From Betaproteobacteria bacterium UBA5582 (GTDB taxonomy: Bacteria > Pseudomonadota > Gammaproteobacteria > Burkholderiales > Rhodocyclaceae): a DNA stretch of 64,000 nt. The DNA lies in assembly GCA_002425245.1 (NCBI GenBank), contig DILW01000171.1:1-64000 (forward strand), read 5' to 3'. Shown here piece by piece: positions 32,209-40,902 of the stretch (the stretch's first letter is position 1; every line of letters begins with the position of its first letter). Under the pieces are notes generated by a model. It saw only the letters and a program-made list of their open reading frames with translations. It searched no databases and was not told the origin of the DNA. The translations under genes and the position numbers were made by a program.

Positions 32209-34188
32209 TTAGCTGTTCCCGTTTGAGAGGGATCCTGCCAAATTTCCCAACAGATGAGATGATCCTACGGAAACAACGCACTTGCTGTCGGCGTTTACCT
32301 TGATCCTCGATTCTACCTCCGAAGGCGCAACGCCCATCAAGTCTGCCAAAAATCGCCTGAGCTCATCCGTCGCAGGATAGATTGCCAGACGTGGTGGCAT
32401 CACCGTGTGCCCTCGAATTGGAAAAATCCCCGCCTCCGCAAGAAGATTCCCCATTTTCTTGGAACTGGTCCGCAAACTTGCTGCGATATCACGCCGATAC
32501 ACATGAGCCTGCCGAAATCGCTCGACGTCCTCTATCCGCACGCGAGAGCCCAACTCCTTGTTGGTTCCTAGCTTTTCTGCAGAAACATAGCCATTCTGGC
32601 AAAGCCAGTAGGCCATCTGGTCCTTTATGGCGAGATATCTAGCCATTTCCGGGATGCTCATCCAAGTCAGCTTTCCACTGTTCAGACCAGACCACCAATT
32701 TTTCAGCTGCGCGCGGTCGAATACCCAACTGGATAAACCCACCGCTCCCACCAAAACAGATTGTGGTTTGATTTGTCCAGCCTTCACCGCGTCCACCAAG
32801 GTAGCCACCTGTTCAGTAGTCCAGGTCCAGTAGCGCAAGACGTGACCGAAGGCGACTTGTTCTTCCTCGGGGATCGTCACCACTGGCAAGCCGTCCGTCA
32901 AAGAAAGAATTTCATCCACCTCGTTCCTGGGCACACACCACGGCATCGGTCCTAGTCGAGCCACCCTCCGTGCAGTTGGAAACAAGAGTTTCAGCATGCG
33001 ACGCATGCGCATCTTCCCTAGGCCCAGCATCTCCATCGCCTTGCCCATTGTGATCTCGTTGTCGAGTTGAGTAAGGACCCAGTCCAACTGATCACGACGC
33101 ACCACCATGAACCGCCGTCCAGTACTGCTGAACGACTCCTGCCCGTCCAAAAGACCATCCTGCACCATTGCGCGCAGCTTTTTAGGTGACACGCCGATTT
33201 CCCGAGCTGCAGCCTGTGCCGGAATCCACTGAGCATTGGCGAGCAGTTGTTCAGCAAGACGATTGCGTTTGCTCAGCCCCCCTTTCCAATGCTGGCTCAG
33301 CCACTGCTCAAAGGCATCCCGAACAGGAATGAAAGCACTCTCCGAAAGCCCCTTGTATAGATAGGTATGGGCCTGTTTGAAAACCCCCTTCAGACCGCTC
33401 TTCTGCCCTTCACCCAGTCCTTGCATCCTCGCCCACCCGTCCTGAAAGGCCAGAGGCCACTGGGCCAAGATTTCCGCAGCAAGCGAGGACACAGGCCAAG
33501 AGGCCTGCATCGAGAAAGCCTGCCGAAGTTTCAAGGGCTTCGGCCCAGAGATCGGGTCCATATAGCCACCCAAGAAACGGATCAAACGTTGCACCTGCTC
33601 GATGGTCATTCCTGCCAGGATGGGAAAATCGTCACCGCCCTCCCGACCCAGTAACCGCATCTCCAGATATCCGGCCAAGCGTCGCACATTGTCTGGAGCG
33701 GCTTGAGGATATTCATGTCGGAGATCGGCGCCACAGGGGCACCGCAAGAGATGTTCCCTCCGCCAAGGAACTGCTTGTCCGCACGAGCTGCATTGGTCTA
33801 CCAGCCAGACACCGTGTTGGGGGCAAGCATCATGAAACATCAGCTCCCAGCCGGCCTTCCAAACAGGCTCCTCCATCAGGCAGAGGGGACAAAACCTCGC
33901 CTGGCGCTGATTCCAAACCCGCCCCTTGTCTTGAACCAGTTCTGCCATACGGTTGATATGAGCGTGAAGGTCTGGATCCAAGGTATGACTGGGCAACAAA
34001 TGGTTCTGCCGCAGCCAACCCGGGTCATAGCGAGCCCCCAGTTGCTTCAACTCATACAAACTCAGGCAATTGGCTTCGGCCAATCGCAGCATGTAGCCTT
34101 GGGGCCCTTCAGTACGGCTCGGCGCAGGCCGTACCAGGAGATGAGGGATCGAGAATGGGTCTGCAAAAGGGATTCTGTTCTTCGTCAT
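32209..34188 (-). CDS. tniQ: TniQ/TnsD-family target-selection protein (module 1)
   Basis: A 659-residue protein. TniQ proteins recognise the attachment site and recruit the TnsC-type ATPase. The N-terminal TniQ domain has two Cys/His clusters: C100, C103, C122, H125 (FCPLC then CPQHG) and C133, C136, C150, C152 (CSSC then CPCG). The long C-terminal part, with several predicted helix-turn-helix stretches, is expected for TnsD-type site-specific recognition. The start directly follows the tniB stop. All zinc ligands are intact, unlike in module 2. Confidence 0.88.
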   Translation of the reverse strand: MTKNRIPFADPFSIPHLLVRPAPSRTEGPQGYMLRLAEANCLSLYELKQLGARYDPGWLRQNHLLPSHTLDPDLHAHINRMAELVQDKGRVWNQRQARFCPLCLMEEPVWKAGWELMFHDACPQHGVWLVDQCSSCGQAVPWRREHLLRCPCGADLRHEYPQAAPDNVRRLAGYLEMRLLGREGGDDFPILAGMTIEQVQRLIRFLGGYMDPISGPKPLKLRQAFSMQASWPVSSLAAEILAQWPLAFQDGWARMQGLGEGQKSGLKGVFKQAHTYLYKGLSESAFIPVRDAFEQWLSQHWKGGLSKRNRLAEQLLANAQWIPAQAAAREIGVSPKKLRAMVQDGLLDGQESFSSTGRRFMVVRRDQLDWVLTQLDNEITMGKAMEMLGLGKMRMRRMLKLLFPTARRVARLGPMPWCVPRNEVDEILSLTDGLPVVTIPEEEQVAFGHVLRYWTWTTEQVATLVDAVKAGQIKPQSVLVGAVGLSSWVFDRAQLKNWWSGLNSGKLTWMSIPEMARYLAIKDQMAYWLCQNGYVSAEKLGTNKELGSRVRIEDVERFRQAHVYRRDIAASLRTSSKKMGNLLAEAGIFPIRGHTVMPPRLAIYPATDELRRFLADLMGVAPSEVESRIKVNADSKCVVSVGSSHLLGNLAGSLSNGNS

Positions 34189-35235
34189 TTAAGTACTTCC
34201 TTTGGCGAGATTCATGCCGAGCTTTCTGGCCACGGGGGAGCCGACGAGCTCTTGGCGGGTGTGTAGCTGAAATACCTCACCAGAACGGTCAAGGGGACGC
34301 AGCACCGACTCAGGATGGAAAGGATTGAGACGGTCAGGCACGTCCCGCCAGACCCGATTGCGAAATCCCGCCGCCAAAGCCGACAGATCAACCTTTTCCA
34401 ACCCTTCGGCTGTAGCAACAGAAACAGCTCCTTCCAGAATCTTGATCACGTAGTCCATGAGGCCATAACTGCCCACATGGAAGCGTCGAGCCTGATTGCT
34501 TTCGTGCAGGGGTGTTTCCATAGGGATGGGCAGATAGGTCTCAAGCGCCTTGAGAACCCCGCGGAATTCCTGGAAATCATCCGCTTGGTCGAAGGCAAAT
34601 GGGGCCACCCGTATCCGGGCAGAAAACCGCCTTGCCAGCTGCTCGTTACTGTTGACCACTGACTCAGCCGCCGGCAACCCACAAGCCACCATGCCCACCT
34701 GGGTGGCTTCCAGTAGATTCTTCAACCAGTCGGTAATGTCTCGGAACGCGTTAAGGCTGGGGGCATAGAAGAGATGCTGGAACTCATCGAGCAGCACGAT
34801 TTCCACACCACACCGCCTAAACAGGTCATGGATTCGCGCTGTCATTTCCGGCGCAGTACCACGGTGAGCCTTGGGGTACCCCATAGCTTCCAGAATGGCA
34901 CTAGCCAAGCTACGGCTAGTCGGTGACGAGGGTACCGAGACCAGAAGTACGGGAATGTGCGTGCGCTCAGTCTCGTAAACCCTAGGGAAGCTCTCCAGAT
35001 ACGCCTCTACCATCGTGCTCTTTCCAGCCCCTGAGGGGCCAGAAAGTAACAGTCCGCCGCCAGCGTCGTACTTGCGACGGCGCACGTGCAACTCAGCCAT
35101 AGCGTGCATCGCTTCACGGTAGCGCCGATGTGGCAGGGGATCCAGGACCAACTTGAATCCTTGGACAGGAAGATGAGTAGGAATCTGGCCGTTTGGTGCC
35201 GATATATATCGCGCAAGGATGGTGACCGGATCCAT
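34189..35235 (-). CDS. tniB: TniB/TnsC-family transposition ATPase (module 1)
   Basis: A 348-residue AAA+ ATPase that links the target-selection protein to the transposase. Walker A is GPSGAGKS (66-73) and Walker B is VLLDE (Asp150-Glu151), followed by a probable sensor region around MVACGLPAAE. It lies 2 bases after tniA. Compared with the module 2 homologue it has canonical nucleotide-binding residues and is expected to be active. Confidence 0.9.
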   Translation of the reverse strand: MDPVTILARYISAPNGQIPTHLPVQGFKLVLDPLPHRRYREAMHAMAELHVRRRKYDAGGGLLLSGPSGAGKSTMVEAYLESFPRVYETERTHIPVLLVSVPSSPTSRSLASAILEAMGYPKAHRGTAPEMTARIHDLFRRCGVEIVLLDEFQHLFYAPSLNAFRDITDWLKNLLEATQVGMVACGLPAAESVVNSNEQLARRFSARIRVAPFAFDQADDFQEFRGVLKALETYLPIPMETPLHESNQARRFHVGSYGLMDYVIKILEGAVSVATAEGLEKVDLSALAAGFRNRVWRDVPDRLNPFHPESVLRPLDRSGEVFQLHTRQELVGSPVARKLGMNLAKGST

Positions 35236-35237
35236 CG

Positions 35238-37202
35238 TTAGGCCACCTTTCTGACAACAGAAAAATCAGGCAATTCGTCATCGAGGCCCGATGGAAGCAC
35301 CTCGGGTGGCTCTGATTTGCCCCTCTTAACTGGCTTACGCGCCTCAGCCAACGGATCTTGACTGTGCAATACGGCCTCAGAGTCATGCATGGCAACTCTT
35401 GCGCCGATCTTCCGGTGCCCCATTTTCTTAGCCTTCAAGGCCTCCTGAATCAGGTCCTCAATTTCCGCCTTGGCCTGCAGCAACTGCTCCGATAAAACGT
35501 GATCGCCAAAGCGCTTACGGGCTTTCTCCCGCACAAGACGATGTATTTCCCGGGGCAAATCTTGAGCGTATGCCGCCAGCTTCGCCGGCACCTTCAAATA
35601 TTCCTTAGTGACCGAATCGAAGACATGGATGTGCGCGACCGTGTCCTCGTAGTATTTGAGCTGCACAGGAAGATTCTCACCTGTGCGCCGGCGCAAAACC
35701 TGCAGTTGCTCGGAGTTGTACTGGAGGCCATCAAGCTCGATTCCGTAGTGGAACAAGGTGCGCTTCGCTGGGATGCCGGTGATTACCTCCAATTGCTGAG
35801 GATGAACCGGCAACTCGATGATGCGACGATCAGCAGAGAGTATCCATTGGTCGATGGGACGAGCACCGATGCCACGGTGAGTCGTGACGTTGTAGACCTC
35901 AACTACCCATTTGGTCAGAAGATGCACCAACGACTGCATGTCGATGACAGCCTTGTCTTCGGCAGGATAGTCTCCCCGCTCATCTACGGAACTGAATACA
36001 GTTCCAGGCAAGCGATGGATCAAGCCCATATTCATGGTCCGGAAAAATCGCTCAATGGCACCCTTGTGCTGCGGCGTCTTTGAACCACAGAACAGCATTT
36101 GAATACCCATCTCCATGCACGAGGATTCCAAGGCCTCAGAGTGGAGGTCGGTGCCGTTATCCACGGCAATTAGTTCGGGGATGCCATGGGCAGGCCAGGA
36201 TCCCTTGATATCTGGGAAGCGAGCTAACCACTCATCTTTGGGCAGAATGGCCCGACGGAGGCACTGCAGAACGCCATGACTGGAAGGCGCGTTGAAGGAG
36301 ATGTAAAACCCAACCACCATGCGCGAATAGTGATCGATGGCCATGGTCAGCCAAGGCCGCCCCAATGGCAGCATCGTCAGACTATCAATGACAATCAGAT
36401 CAAGGGGCGTGTGATCGATCTCAATGCGTTCGAGCACGCTGCCAACTTTCACATTCCCTAGCGCCGCCCGGTACTTTACGCGTGCCGCCTCGGCGCCTTC
36501 CCGTGCCTTGTCGACGAGATCTTGCTGAAGGTTGTCCAGCCAGCGGTAGATTGTGGCTCGAGCTGGCTTCCTGATCCGCTCATCGGCCGGCAAGCCATTG
36601 TTCACGCCATCGACACGCCGGAACACCTCTTCAACCACTTTGAGCTTCGGCAACTTCTGGTTGGTGAGATATACCGAAGCGATGACCTCCTCAAATATCT
36701 GATAGCGACGCTTGGCCCTCGGACCGGAAGAGGGTTTGTTCCGTGGGATGAGGCAAGTGACGCTCTTGGTCAGCCGGTATCGGCGCCACCAAGCCTGGAC
36801 GGTTGAAGGTGCTGGGGGATAGTGATCCTCCAGCTCTCTGGCCGCGCCCTCAATAAGGGAGCGCCACCGACTCGAATGGTAGGGGTTAGCGTCGGGATTT
36901 AGTTTGTCCAAATAATGCTTGCGACGCTTGGCTTCCCGCTGCTGACTCTCGGGGTAAGTCCCCAGGTCACGGGGCACCGTGATGTAGATGGCGTCCTTAC
37001 TAGATCCGATGGATGCCACGTCGATTTCCCATTCGTGCGACAACCACTTTTGGTGGAGTTCGGAATCGGTCAAGTTGAGAATTTCCCCCTTGTCCGATAT
37101 CAGTTGGAGTTTGCCCGTTGCGAGACGGCGGGAAATCTCGTAGCCGATCTGCGTTACAACCTCCACCAAGCGCATGCCATGCTTAAAAGAGCAGCGTTGC
37201 AT
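35238..37202 (-). CDS. tniA: TniA/TnsB-family DDE transposase (module 1)
   Basis: A 654-residue transposase of the Mu/Tn7 integrase-fold family that joins the element ends to target DNA. The catalytic triad is visible: Asp263 (EIDHTPLDL), Asp348 (AVDNGTD) and Glu384 (GAIERFFRT). An N-terminal DNA-binding region and a C-terminal region that usually contacts the ATPase flank the core. The start at 37202 (MQRCSFKHGMRL) aligns with the homologue start in module 2 and overlaps tnsA by 20 bases in both modules. Confidence 0.92.
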   Translation of the reverse strand: MQRCSFKHGMRLVEVVTQIGYEISRRLATGKLQLISDKGEILNLTDSELHQKWLSHEWEIDVASIGSSKDAIYITVPRDLGTYPESQQREAKRRKHYLDKLNPDANPYHSSRWRSLIEGAARELEDHYPPAPSTVQAWWRRYRLTKSVTCLIPRNKPSSGPRAKRRYQIFEEVIASVYLTNQKLPKLKVVEEVFRRVDGVNNGLPADERIRKPARATIYRWLDNLQQDLVDKAREGAEAARVKYRAALGNVKVGSVLERIEIDHTPLDLIVIDSLTMLPLGRPWLTMAIDHYSRMVVGFYISFNAPSSHGVLQCLRRAILPKDEWLARFPDIKGSWPAHGIPELIAVDNGTDLHSEALESSCMEMGIQMLFCGSKTPQHKGAIERFFRTMNMGLIHRLPGTVFSSVDERGDYPAEDKAVIDMQSLVHLLTKWVVEVYNVTTHRGIGARPIDQWILSADRRIIELPVHPQQLEVITGIPAKRTLFHYGIELDGLQYNSEQLQVLRRRTGENLPVQLKYYEDTVAHIHVFDSVTKEYLKVPAKLAAYAQDLPREIHRLVREKARKRFGDHVLSEQLLQAKAEIEDLIQEALKAKKMGHRKIGARVAMHDSEAVLHSQDPLAEARKPVKRGKSEPPEVLPSGLDDELPDFSVVRKVA

Positions 37203-37824
37203 GGCGATCTCCTTCCGTAACAGAAACAAGCGTGTTGGGCGTGATCTCAGCAGCGAGATCACAGTAGAGATAACCTTGAGCCAAAAGCCGCTGCGTAACC
37301 TCAGCCCCGAGGATCATTTCCGAGGTGGCCAGAGTGATCGGCATTTGTCCAAGCAGGCGGACAAGTTCGGCTCGCATCGGCAATACCTCCGCCGTCAGCT
37401 TTGTTCGCACATAACTGAGCCGCCGTAAATTGCTGCGCAGCGGCTCACGCTGGCATTCCAGCTCCGTAACGATGCGAAACTGGGTAGGTGTCTGCTTGTA
37501 GTGGCTAGCAATAGCTCGGTACTTCTCTGCAATCTTGGGTTTGCTGAGCTTCTTGGAGGGCTTAATTTCAAGATGGACGCGAGATCCATTAGATAGCAGA
37601 GCTTCAAAGTCCGGAAAGTAGGCTCGCATCCGTTCCCCATCCCAGTAATGGATCAGAGCCGGTTGTTCTTGGTAGGACAAAACTCCTGGGGAGTATTCCA
37701 ACAGAAGGACAACGTCCCCCTCCAAAATCGATTCGCACTCGACCATCCGGCCGAGCTTCATGGACGGTATCCGCATCCGGAATCCCCGCCCGCTGCGGGT
37801 TAGCGCCTTTCGTGACAGCATCAT
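37183..37824 (-). CDS. tnsA: TnsA-like endonuclease subunit of the transposase (module 1)
   Basis: About 213 residues. TnsA is the restriction-enzyme-like nuclease that cuts the 5' strands so that the element moves by cut-and-paste. The core YSPGVLSYQEQPAL, AYFPDFEALL and HLEIKPSKK supplies the acidic and Glu-x-Lys residues of a PD-(D/E)xK site. The start is placed at 37824 (GAGGAGAAGC upstream); a longer frame to 37869 is not conserved in module 2. It overlaps tniA by 20 bases. Confidence 0.88.
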   Translation of the reverse strand: MMLSRKALTRSGRGFRMRIPSMKLGRMVECESILEGDVVLLLEYSPGVLSYQEQPALIHYWDGERMRAYFPDFEALLSNGSRVHLEIKPSKKLSKPKIAEKYRAIASHYKQTPTQFRIVTELECQREPLRSNLRRLSYVRTKLTAEVLPMRAELVRLLGQMPITLATSEMILGAEVTQRLLAQGYLYCDLAAEITPNTLVSVTEGDRHATLLF

Positions 37825-37917
37825 GCTTCTCCTCACGACCGGCGTAGAATCTCCCTGCGCCAGCCGCATGTCGTCAATAATCGAGACAAAAAAGGACTCT
37901 CGATCAGTGCAAAACTG

Positions 37918-37979
37918 ACCGTTGTCTCGTGTAATCAGTGGGATAAGGCTTGACGCCCGAGATGGGGGAGGACGATACT
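37918..37979 (+). promoter_or_regulatory. Conserved block and plus-strand promoter upstream of tnsA, module 1
   Basis: Bases 37918-37958 match 60207-60247 of module 2 at 35 of 41 positions. The block ends in a sigma70-like promoter on the plus strand, TTGACG (37950-37955), 18 bases, GATACT (37974-37979), pointing away from tnsA. CGAGACAA (37882-37889) and TTGTCTCG (37922-37929) form an inverted repeat that may serve tnsA control or transposase binding. Confidence 0.6.
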
Positions 37980-37985
37980 TGGCTT

Positions 37986-38045
37986 GTCGATAGCGGTAGC
38001 GTCAGCTGCCCATCAAGGGGGCAAGCCTTTGTGCTTGCCCTTTTT
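37986..38045 (+). ncRNA. Candidate small RNA of module 1
   Basis: A roughly 60-base transcript is predicted from about 7 bases after GATACT to an intrinsic terminator. The terminator is GGGCAAGC (38019-38026), loop CTTTGT, GCTTGCCC (38033-38040) and TTTTT (38041-38045). No credible reading frame lies inside. It is convergent with the XRE gene and overlaps its stop, so an antisense role is possible. The same arrangement, with a different terminator loop, is present in module 2. Transcription has not been shown. Confidence 0.5.
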
Positions 38046-38475
38046 ACATTTCAGGGGCCTCCTTTCTTTCGGAACAGAAGGCCCTAGCCTGCGCGGAGAG
38101 CTCGATTCCCGCTGTACAAAGCGACGCAGGCAAACGCAACGCGAGCCGGATGAGATATATCTGTTCAACGCGGAGTTGCCCTAGTTGTGCCTCTAACTCA
38201 TGGAGCAAGCTGTATTCCTCTTCGCTCGCATGAAGCGGTAGCGTGATCTGGCGGCGCGACTCTGCCAGGGCAATTGTCAGTTCAACCCGTTCATCCTCAT
38301 CCAAATCGAGGCCTCGAATCAGGCGCTCAACGAACGCGCGCCGAGGGGGACCCTTTTCGCCCCGCTCCAACGCAGACACATAGCTGGGCTCGTAGCCGAG
38401 ACGATCAGCAACCTCCTTCTGCTTCAGGCCGCGCCGTTGCCGAAGCCGCCGAAGGCATAGAGAAAATGGGCTCAT
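38044..38475 (-). CDS. XRE-family regulator conserved in the Tn7-like module (module 1)
   Basis: A 143-residue protein with an N-terminal helix-turn-helix (RGLKQKEVADRLGYEPSYVS). The C-terminal helical region is conserved between the two modules (ESRRQITLPLHASEEEYSLL and QLRVEQIYLIRLAL). The module 2 homologue has the same length. It is 7 bases downstream of another XRE gene. It probably regulates tnsA-tniQ or the nearby small RNA promoter, whose -10 region lies in an inverted repeat. Confidence 0.85.
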   Translation of the reverse strand: MSPFSLCLRRLRQRRGLKQKEVADRLGYEPSYVSALERGEKGPPRRAFVERLIRGLDLDEDERVELTIALAESRRQITLPLHASEEEYSLLHELEAQLGQLRVEQIYLIRLALRLPASLCTAGIELSAQARAFCSERKEAPEM

Positions 38476-38482
38476 TGGTTTC

Positions 38483-38866
38483 TTACAAGGCCACTTCTCG
38501 GAGCTTGGCGCACATCCCCTTCAGAAAACGGGGTGGCACTGCATTTGCGTACCGGCGAATATCAGCAATGAGCACCTGAGCCTCTTCGGGAAGTTGCCCA
38601 TCTTCTGGCGACATTCCTCGCTCAACAGCCGACTGGCGCTCAATCGCTACAACCTCGGGTTCGCTGACCTTCAACGCGTCGAGTAAGCGTCGAAGGGTCC
38701 CTTTTCGGGGAGGAGGACACTTGCTGTTCTCGATACTGCAGTAATAGCCCGCGGAAACACCGGCCTGAACAGCGACCATCGCCTGGGTGAGGTTCAATAG
38801 TTCGCGTTGCCGACGCAAGCGGGCGCCAACGGTATCCACGAATGCGTTTGATTCTGACATATCCAT
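38483..38866 (-). CDS. Second XRE-family regulator (module 1 only)
   Basis: A 127-residue protein with a clear helix-turn-helix (LTQAMVAVQAGVSAGYYCSIEN) followed by a short helical tail. The start at 38866 gives MDMSESNAF; the frame stays open to 39118 but that part is unlikely to be translated because the HTH begins close to 38866. It is upstream of, and in the same transcription unit as, the first XRE gene. Module 2 has no counterpart. Confidence 0.75.
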   Translation of the reverse strand: MDMSESNAFVDTVGARLRRQRELLNLTQAMVAVQAGVSAGYYCSIENSKCPPPRKGTLRRLLDALKVSEPEVVAIERQSAVERGMSPEDGQLPEEAQVLIADIRRYANAVPPRFLKGMCAKLREVAL

Positions 38867-39001
38867 TTGCCTCACCACCCTCACGAAATTGCAGTCGCAA
38901 AAAAGCGTAGCGAGAGCAGGTTTGTTATGGAAGGCAAAATCTTGGCAAACTGAACGGCACTTTTTGCTGGGCTCATTTAACTCTCGATTCATCAGGTCGA
39001 C

Positions 39002-40159
39002 GTGAAAGCATCCAGAAGCCCCTTGCCTTCCATCTCTTCGTTGCGCCTGAAGGTCGCCACGAACTGCTTCAAGCTCCAGTTGCTTGGAGAAGACCTTCAC
39101 ATCCCTGGAAACCCGCAAGTTTCAGCGGTTTTCGATGCACTGATGACTGCCGGATGCCAGCAGCTTCTTTCGGAGACGACCTGGAACAATTGGTTTTCTG
39201 ACACTGACGTCGTACCGAAAATCGCCAAGCTCAAGGCATTGGACAAGTTCGCAGCAATTGCCATCCGTGAGCCAGAGCACCAAGGAGCCTCAACAGCCTC
39301 GTTCCGGGGAGAACCGTTCAGCACTTTGGTTCACGGCGGGTTGGTCAAGCATCTAACCGCACGAAGCTCAGCGAAGAAACTGCTGCCGGTTTTGCAGGCA
39401 AGAGCAATCGAATACGAACCCTTATCTCCCTTGCATCTTCACCTAGATGCAATGGAAATCGGGGGGCTCGCAGACAACTTTGGAGATATTCCCTGGACGA
39501 CGGTGAAAGCGATCGGGGCCAAACGAATCATGGACATCCTGACCGCCCGCTGGAGTCCCCGGCATGGAACGGTCTACGCCACCCTCTCGTCGGATATGCG
39601 GCTCAAATGGCAGGATGCCGGTGATGCAGAGCGCCAAACGATCCGGGCAAGTTTTGCCAAGATCAAGCCTGATTTGCTCCCATCTTTGATGGTGCAGGCG
39701 CCAAAACCAAACTGGGAGAAGGTCGGTATCAGCGCAGACGTTAGCTCAACACATATCCACAAAGCGCTATTCTCTCTGGCGGCGGATTCCGAGTTTCTTG
39801 TTGCCGACCGCTTGGCTACTTGGTCGCTGGATTTAGCCACTGCGGCGCTCGCGATGCATGCGTACGCTTGGACGGATCGCTATACAACATTTGGCCACAG
39901 GATCACAGAAGAATTGATCTACTGGATGGCGTTCGATTCGCTTCTATTTGCGAACGACGCGCCAAGCTTTGACCAATTTGATGTAGGCCCTGCGATGGCT
40001 GCCAGCAACGCTGAATGGAGCAATGAATCGGTTAAAACACTGCTTCTAGGCCGTGATACCTATCGCTCACTGCTTGAGTCGCTGGCAGTTTCTGCCGCTG
40101 AAATTCAATTGATTGCAATGCTGGGCGCAAAGGCGCATCCGCTCGTGTATTACCCCTAG
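39002..40159 (+). CDS. Unrecognised protein in the defence cargo
   Basis: 385 residues from a GTG start; the ribosome site is weak, so the start is uncertain. No motif, signal peptide or membrane segment is recognised. The sequence is a balanced soluble protein with several tryptophans (TTWNNWFSDTD) and helical stretches. It is transcribed away from the module 1 regulators and convergent with the restriction operon. Position between a transposon regulator and defence genes makes a mobile-element or defence role possible, but nothing in the sequence proves it. Confidence 0.65.
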   Translation: MKASRSPLPSISSLRLKVATNCFKLQLLGEDLHIPGNPQVSAVFDALMTAGCQQLLSETTWNNWFSDTDVVPKIAKLKALDKFAAIAIREPEHQGASTASFRGEPFSTLVHGGLVKHLTARSSAKKLLPVLQARAIEYEPLSPLHLHLDAMEIGGLADNFGDIPWTTVKAIGAKRIMDILTARWSPRHGTVYATLSSDMRLKWQDAGDAERQTIRASFAKIKPDLLPSLMVQAPKPNWEKVGISADVSSTHIHKALFSLAADSEFLVADRLATWSLDLATAALAMHAYAWTDRYTTFGHRITEELIYWMAFDSLLFANDAPSFDQFDVGPAMAASNAEWSNESVKTLLLGRDTYRSLLESLAVSAAEIQLIAMLGAKAHPLVYYP

Positions 40160-40182
40160 CAAGGAAGCTTGGAGAAGATAAT

Positions 40183-40902
40183 CTACGTCCGAGTCCAAGG
40201 CTGAGCGGCTAGTGGCAGCTCATTCAACTCCGCCCGAGCCTCCCGCCAGCTCGGGTAATGCTTGTCCAGCAGATCGATGAACCGCTGGCTATGGGTGGGC
40301 TCGATCAGGTGCAGCATTTCATGCACCACCACGTACTCCAACAGGTCCTTCGGTTTCTTGACCAGTTCCGTGTTCAGACGGATCGTGCCGGCCCGGTGAT
40401 TGCAACCACCCCACTTGGTCTTCATCCGCTGCAGGAAGTAGGCGCTGACGGCAACGCCCAGCAGCGGCTGCCACTTTTGGATCAACGCAGGTATCGTCTG
40501 GTGCAGCAGCGAACGATGCCAGTCATGCATGACCTCCTCGCGCTTTTCCGGTGAGCTACCGGGACGGATCGTCAGCGTGATGCGCCGGTGATCCAGCTTC
40601 ACGCCTGGCTTGGCATCCTGCTCAACCACAGAGAGCAGATAGCGCCGGCCCCACAGGTAATGACTTTCCCGCTCGACGAATTGGCGCGGCGTTTCCCGGG
40701 CCTGGGCTTGTAGCTTTTCCTGCTGGTCGCGTATCCAGCCGAGTTTGGAGATGGCGTAGGCGCGAGCAACTTCCAGGCGGGTGCTGGTCGGCGCAACCAG
40801 GGTGACGTGCCCGGCCGGCGGATGTACCGACAGGTGGACATTCTTGACCGCCTTGCGGGTGACCTCGATGGTCAGCTCGCCTAGCTGGATGCTTTCCGTC
40901 AC
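40183..40902 (-). CDS. YgjP/DUF45-type zinc metallopeptidase linked to type I restriction
   Basis: A 239-residue protein with the zinc-binding motif VVHEMLHLIEPTHSQRF, preceded by the family motif KTKWGGCNHRAGTIRLN. This family (SprT/YgjP-like) is often the last gene of type I restriction operons, as here: the start overlaps the hsdR stop (ATGA). Its role in restriction is not established; it could process or turn over a subunit. Confidence 0.85.
   Translation of the reverse strand: MTESIQLGELTIEVTRKAVKNVHLSVHPPAGHVTLVAPTSTRLEVARAYAISKLGWIRDQQEKLQAQARETPRQFVERESHYLWGRRYLLSVVEQDAKPGVKLDHRRITLTIRPGSSPEKREEVMHDWHRSLLHQTIPALIQKWQPLLGVAVSAYFLQRMKTKWGGCNHRAGTIRLNTELVKKPKDLLEYVVVHEMLHLIEPTHSQRFIDLLDKHYPSWREARAELNELPLAAQPWTRT

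Larger units (their letters stand above)
32209..38866 (-). mobile_element. Tn7-like transposition module 1 (regulators, tnsA, tniA, tniB, tniQ)
   Basis: In transcription order the module holds two XRE regulators, a TnsA-like endonuclease, a DDE transposase, an AAA ATPase and a long TniQ protein, all tightly packed with overlaps. This is the gene set of Tn7-like elements: cut-and-paste (TnsA present) with TniQ/TnsD-guided site selection. The ends and target-site duplication could not be placed with certainty. A homologous module lies at 54561-60758 in the same orientation. Confidence 0.85.

Noticed and set aside
39002..39118. Extended N-terminus of the second XRE regulator up to 39118
   Set aside because: The frame is open, but the HTH begins near 38866 and the extension overlaps the divergent gene without any recognisable domain.
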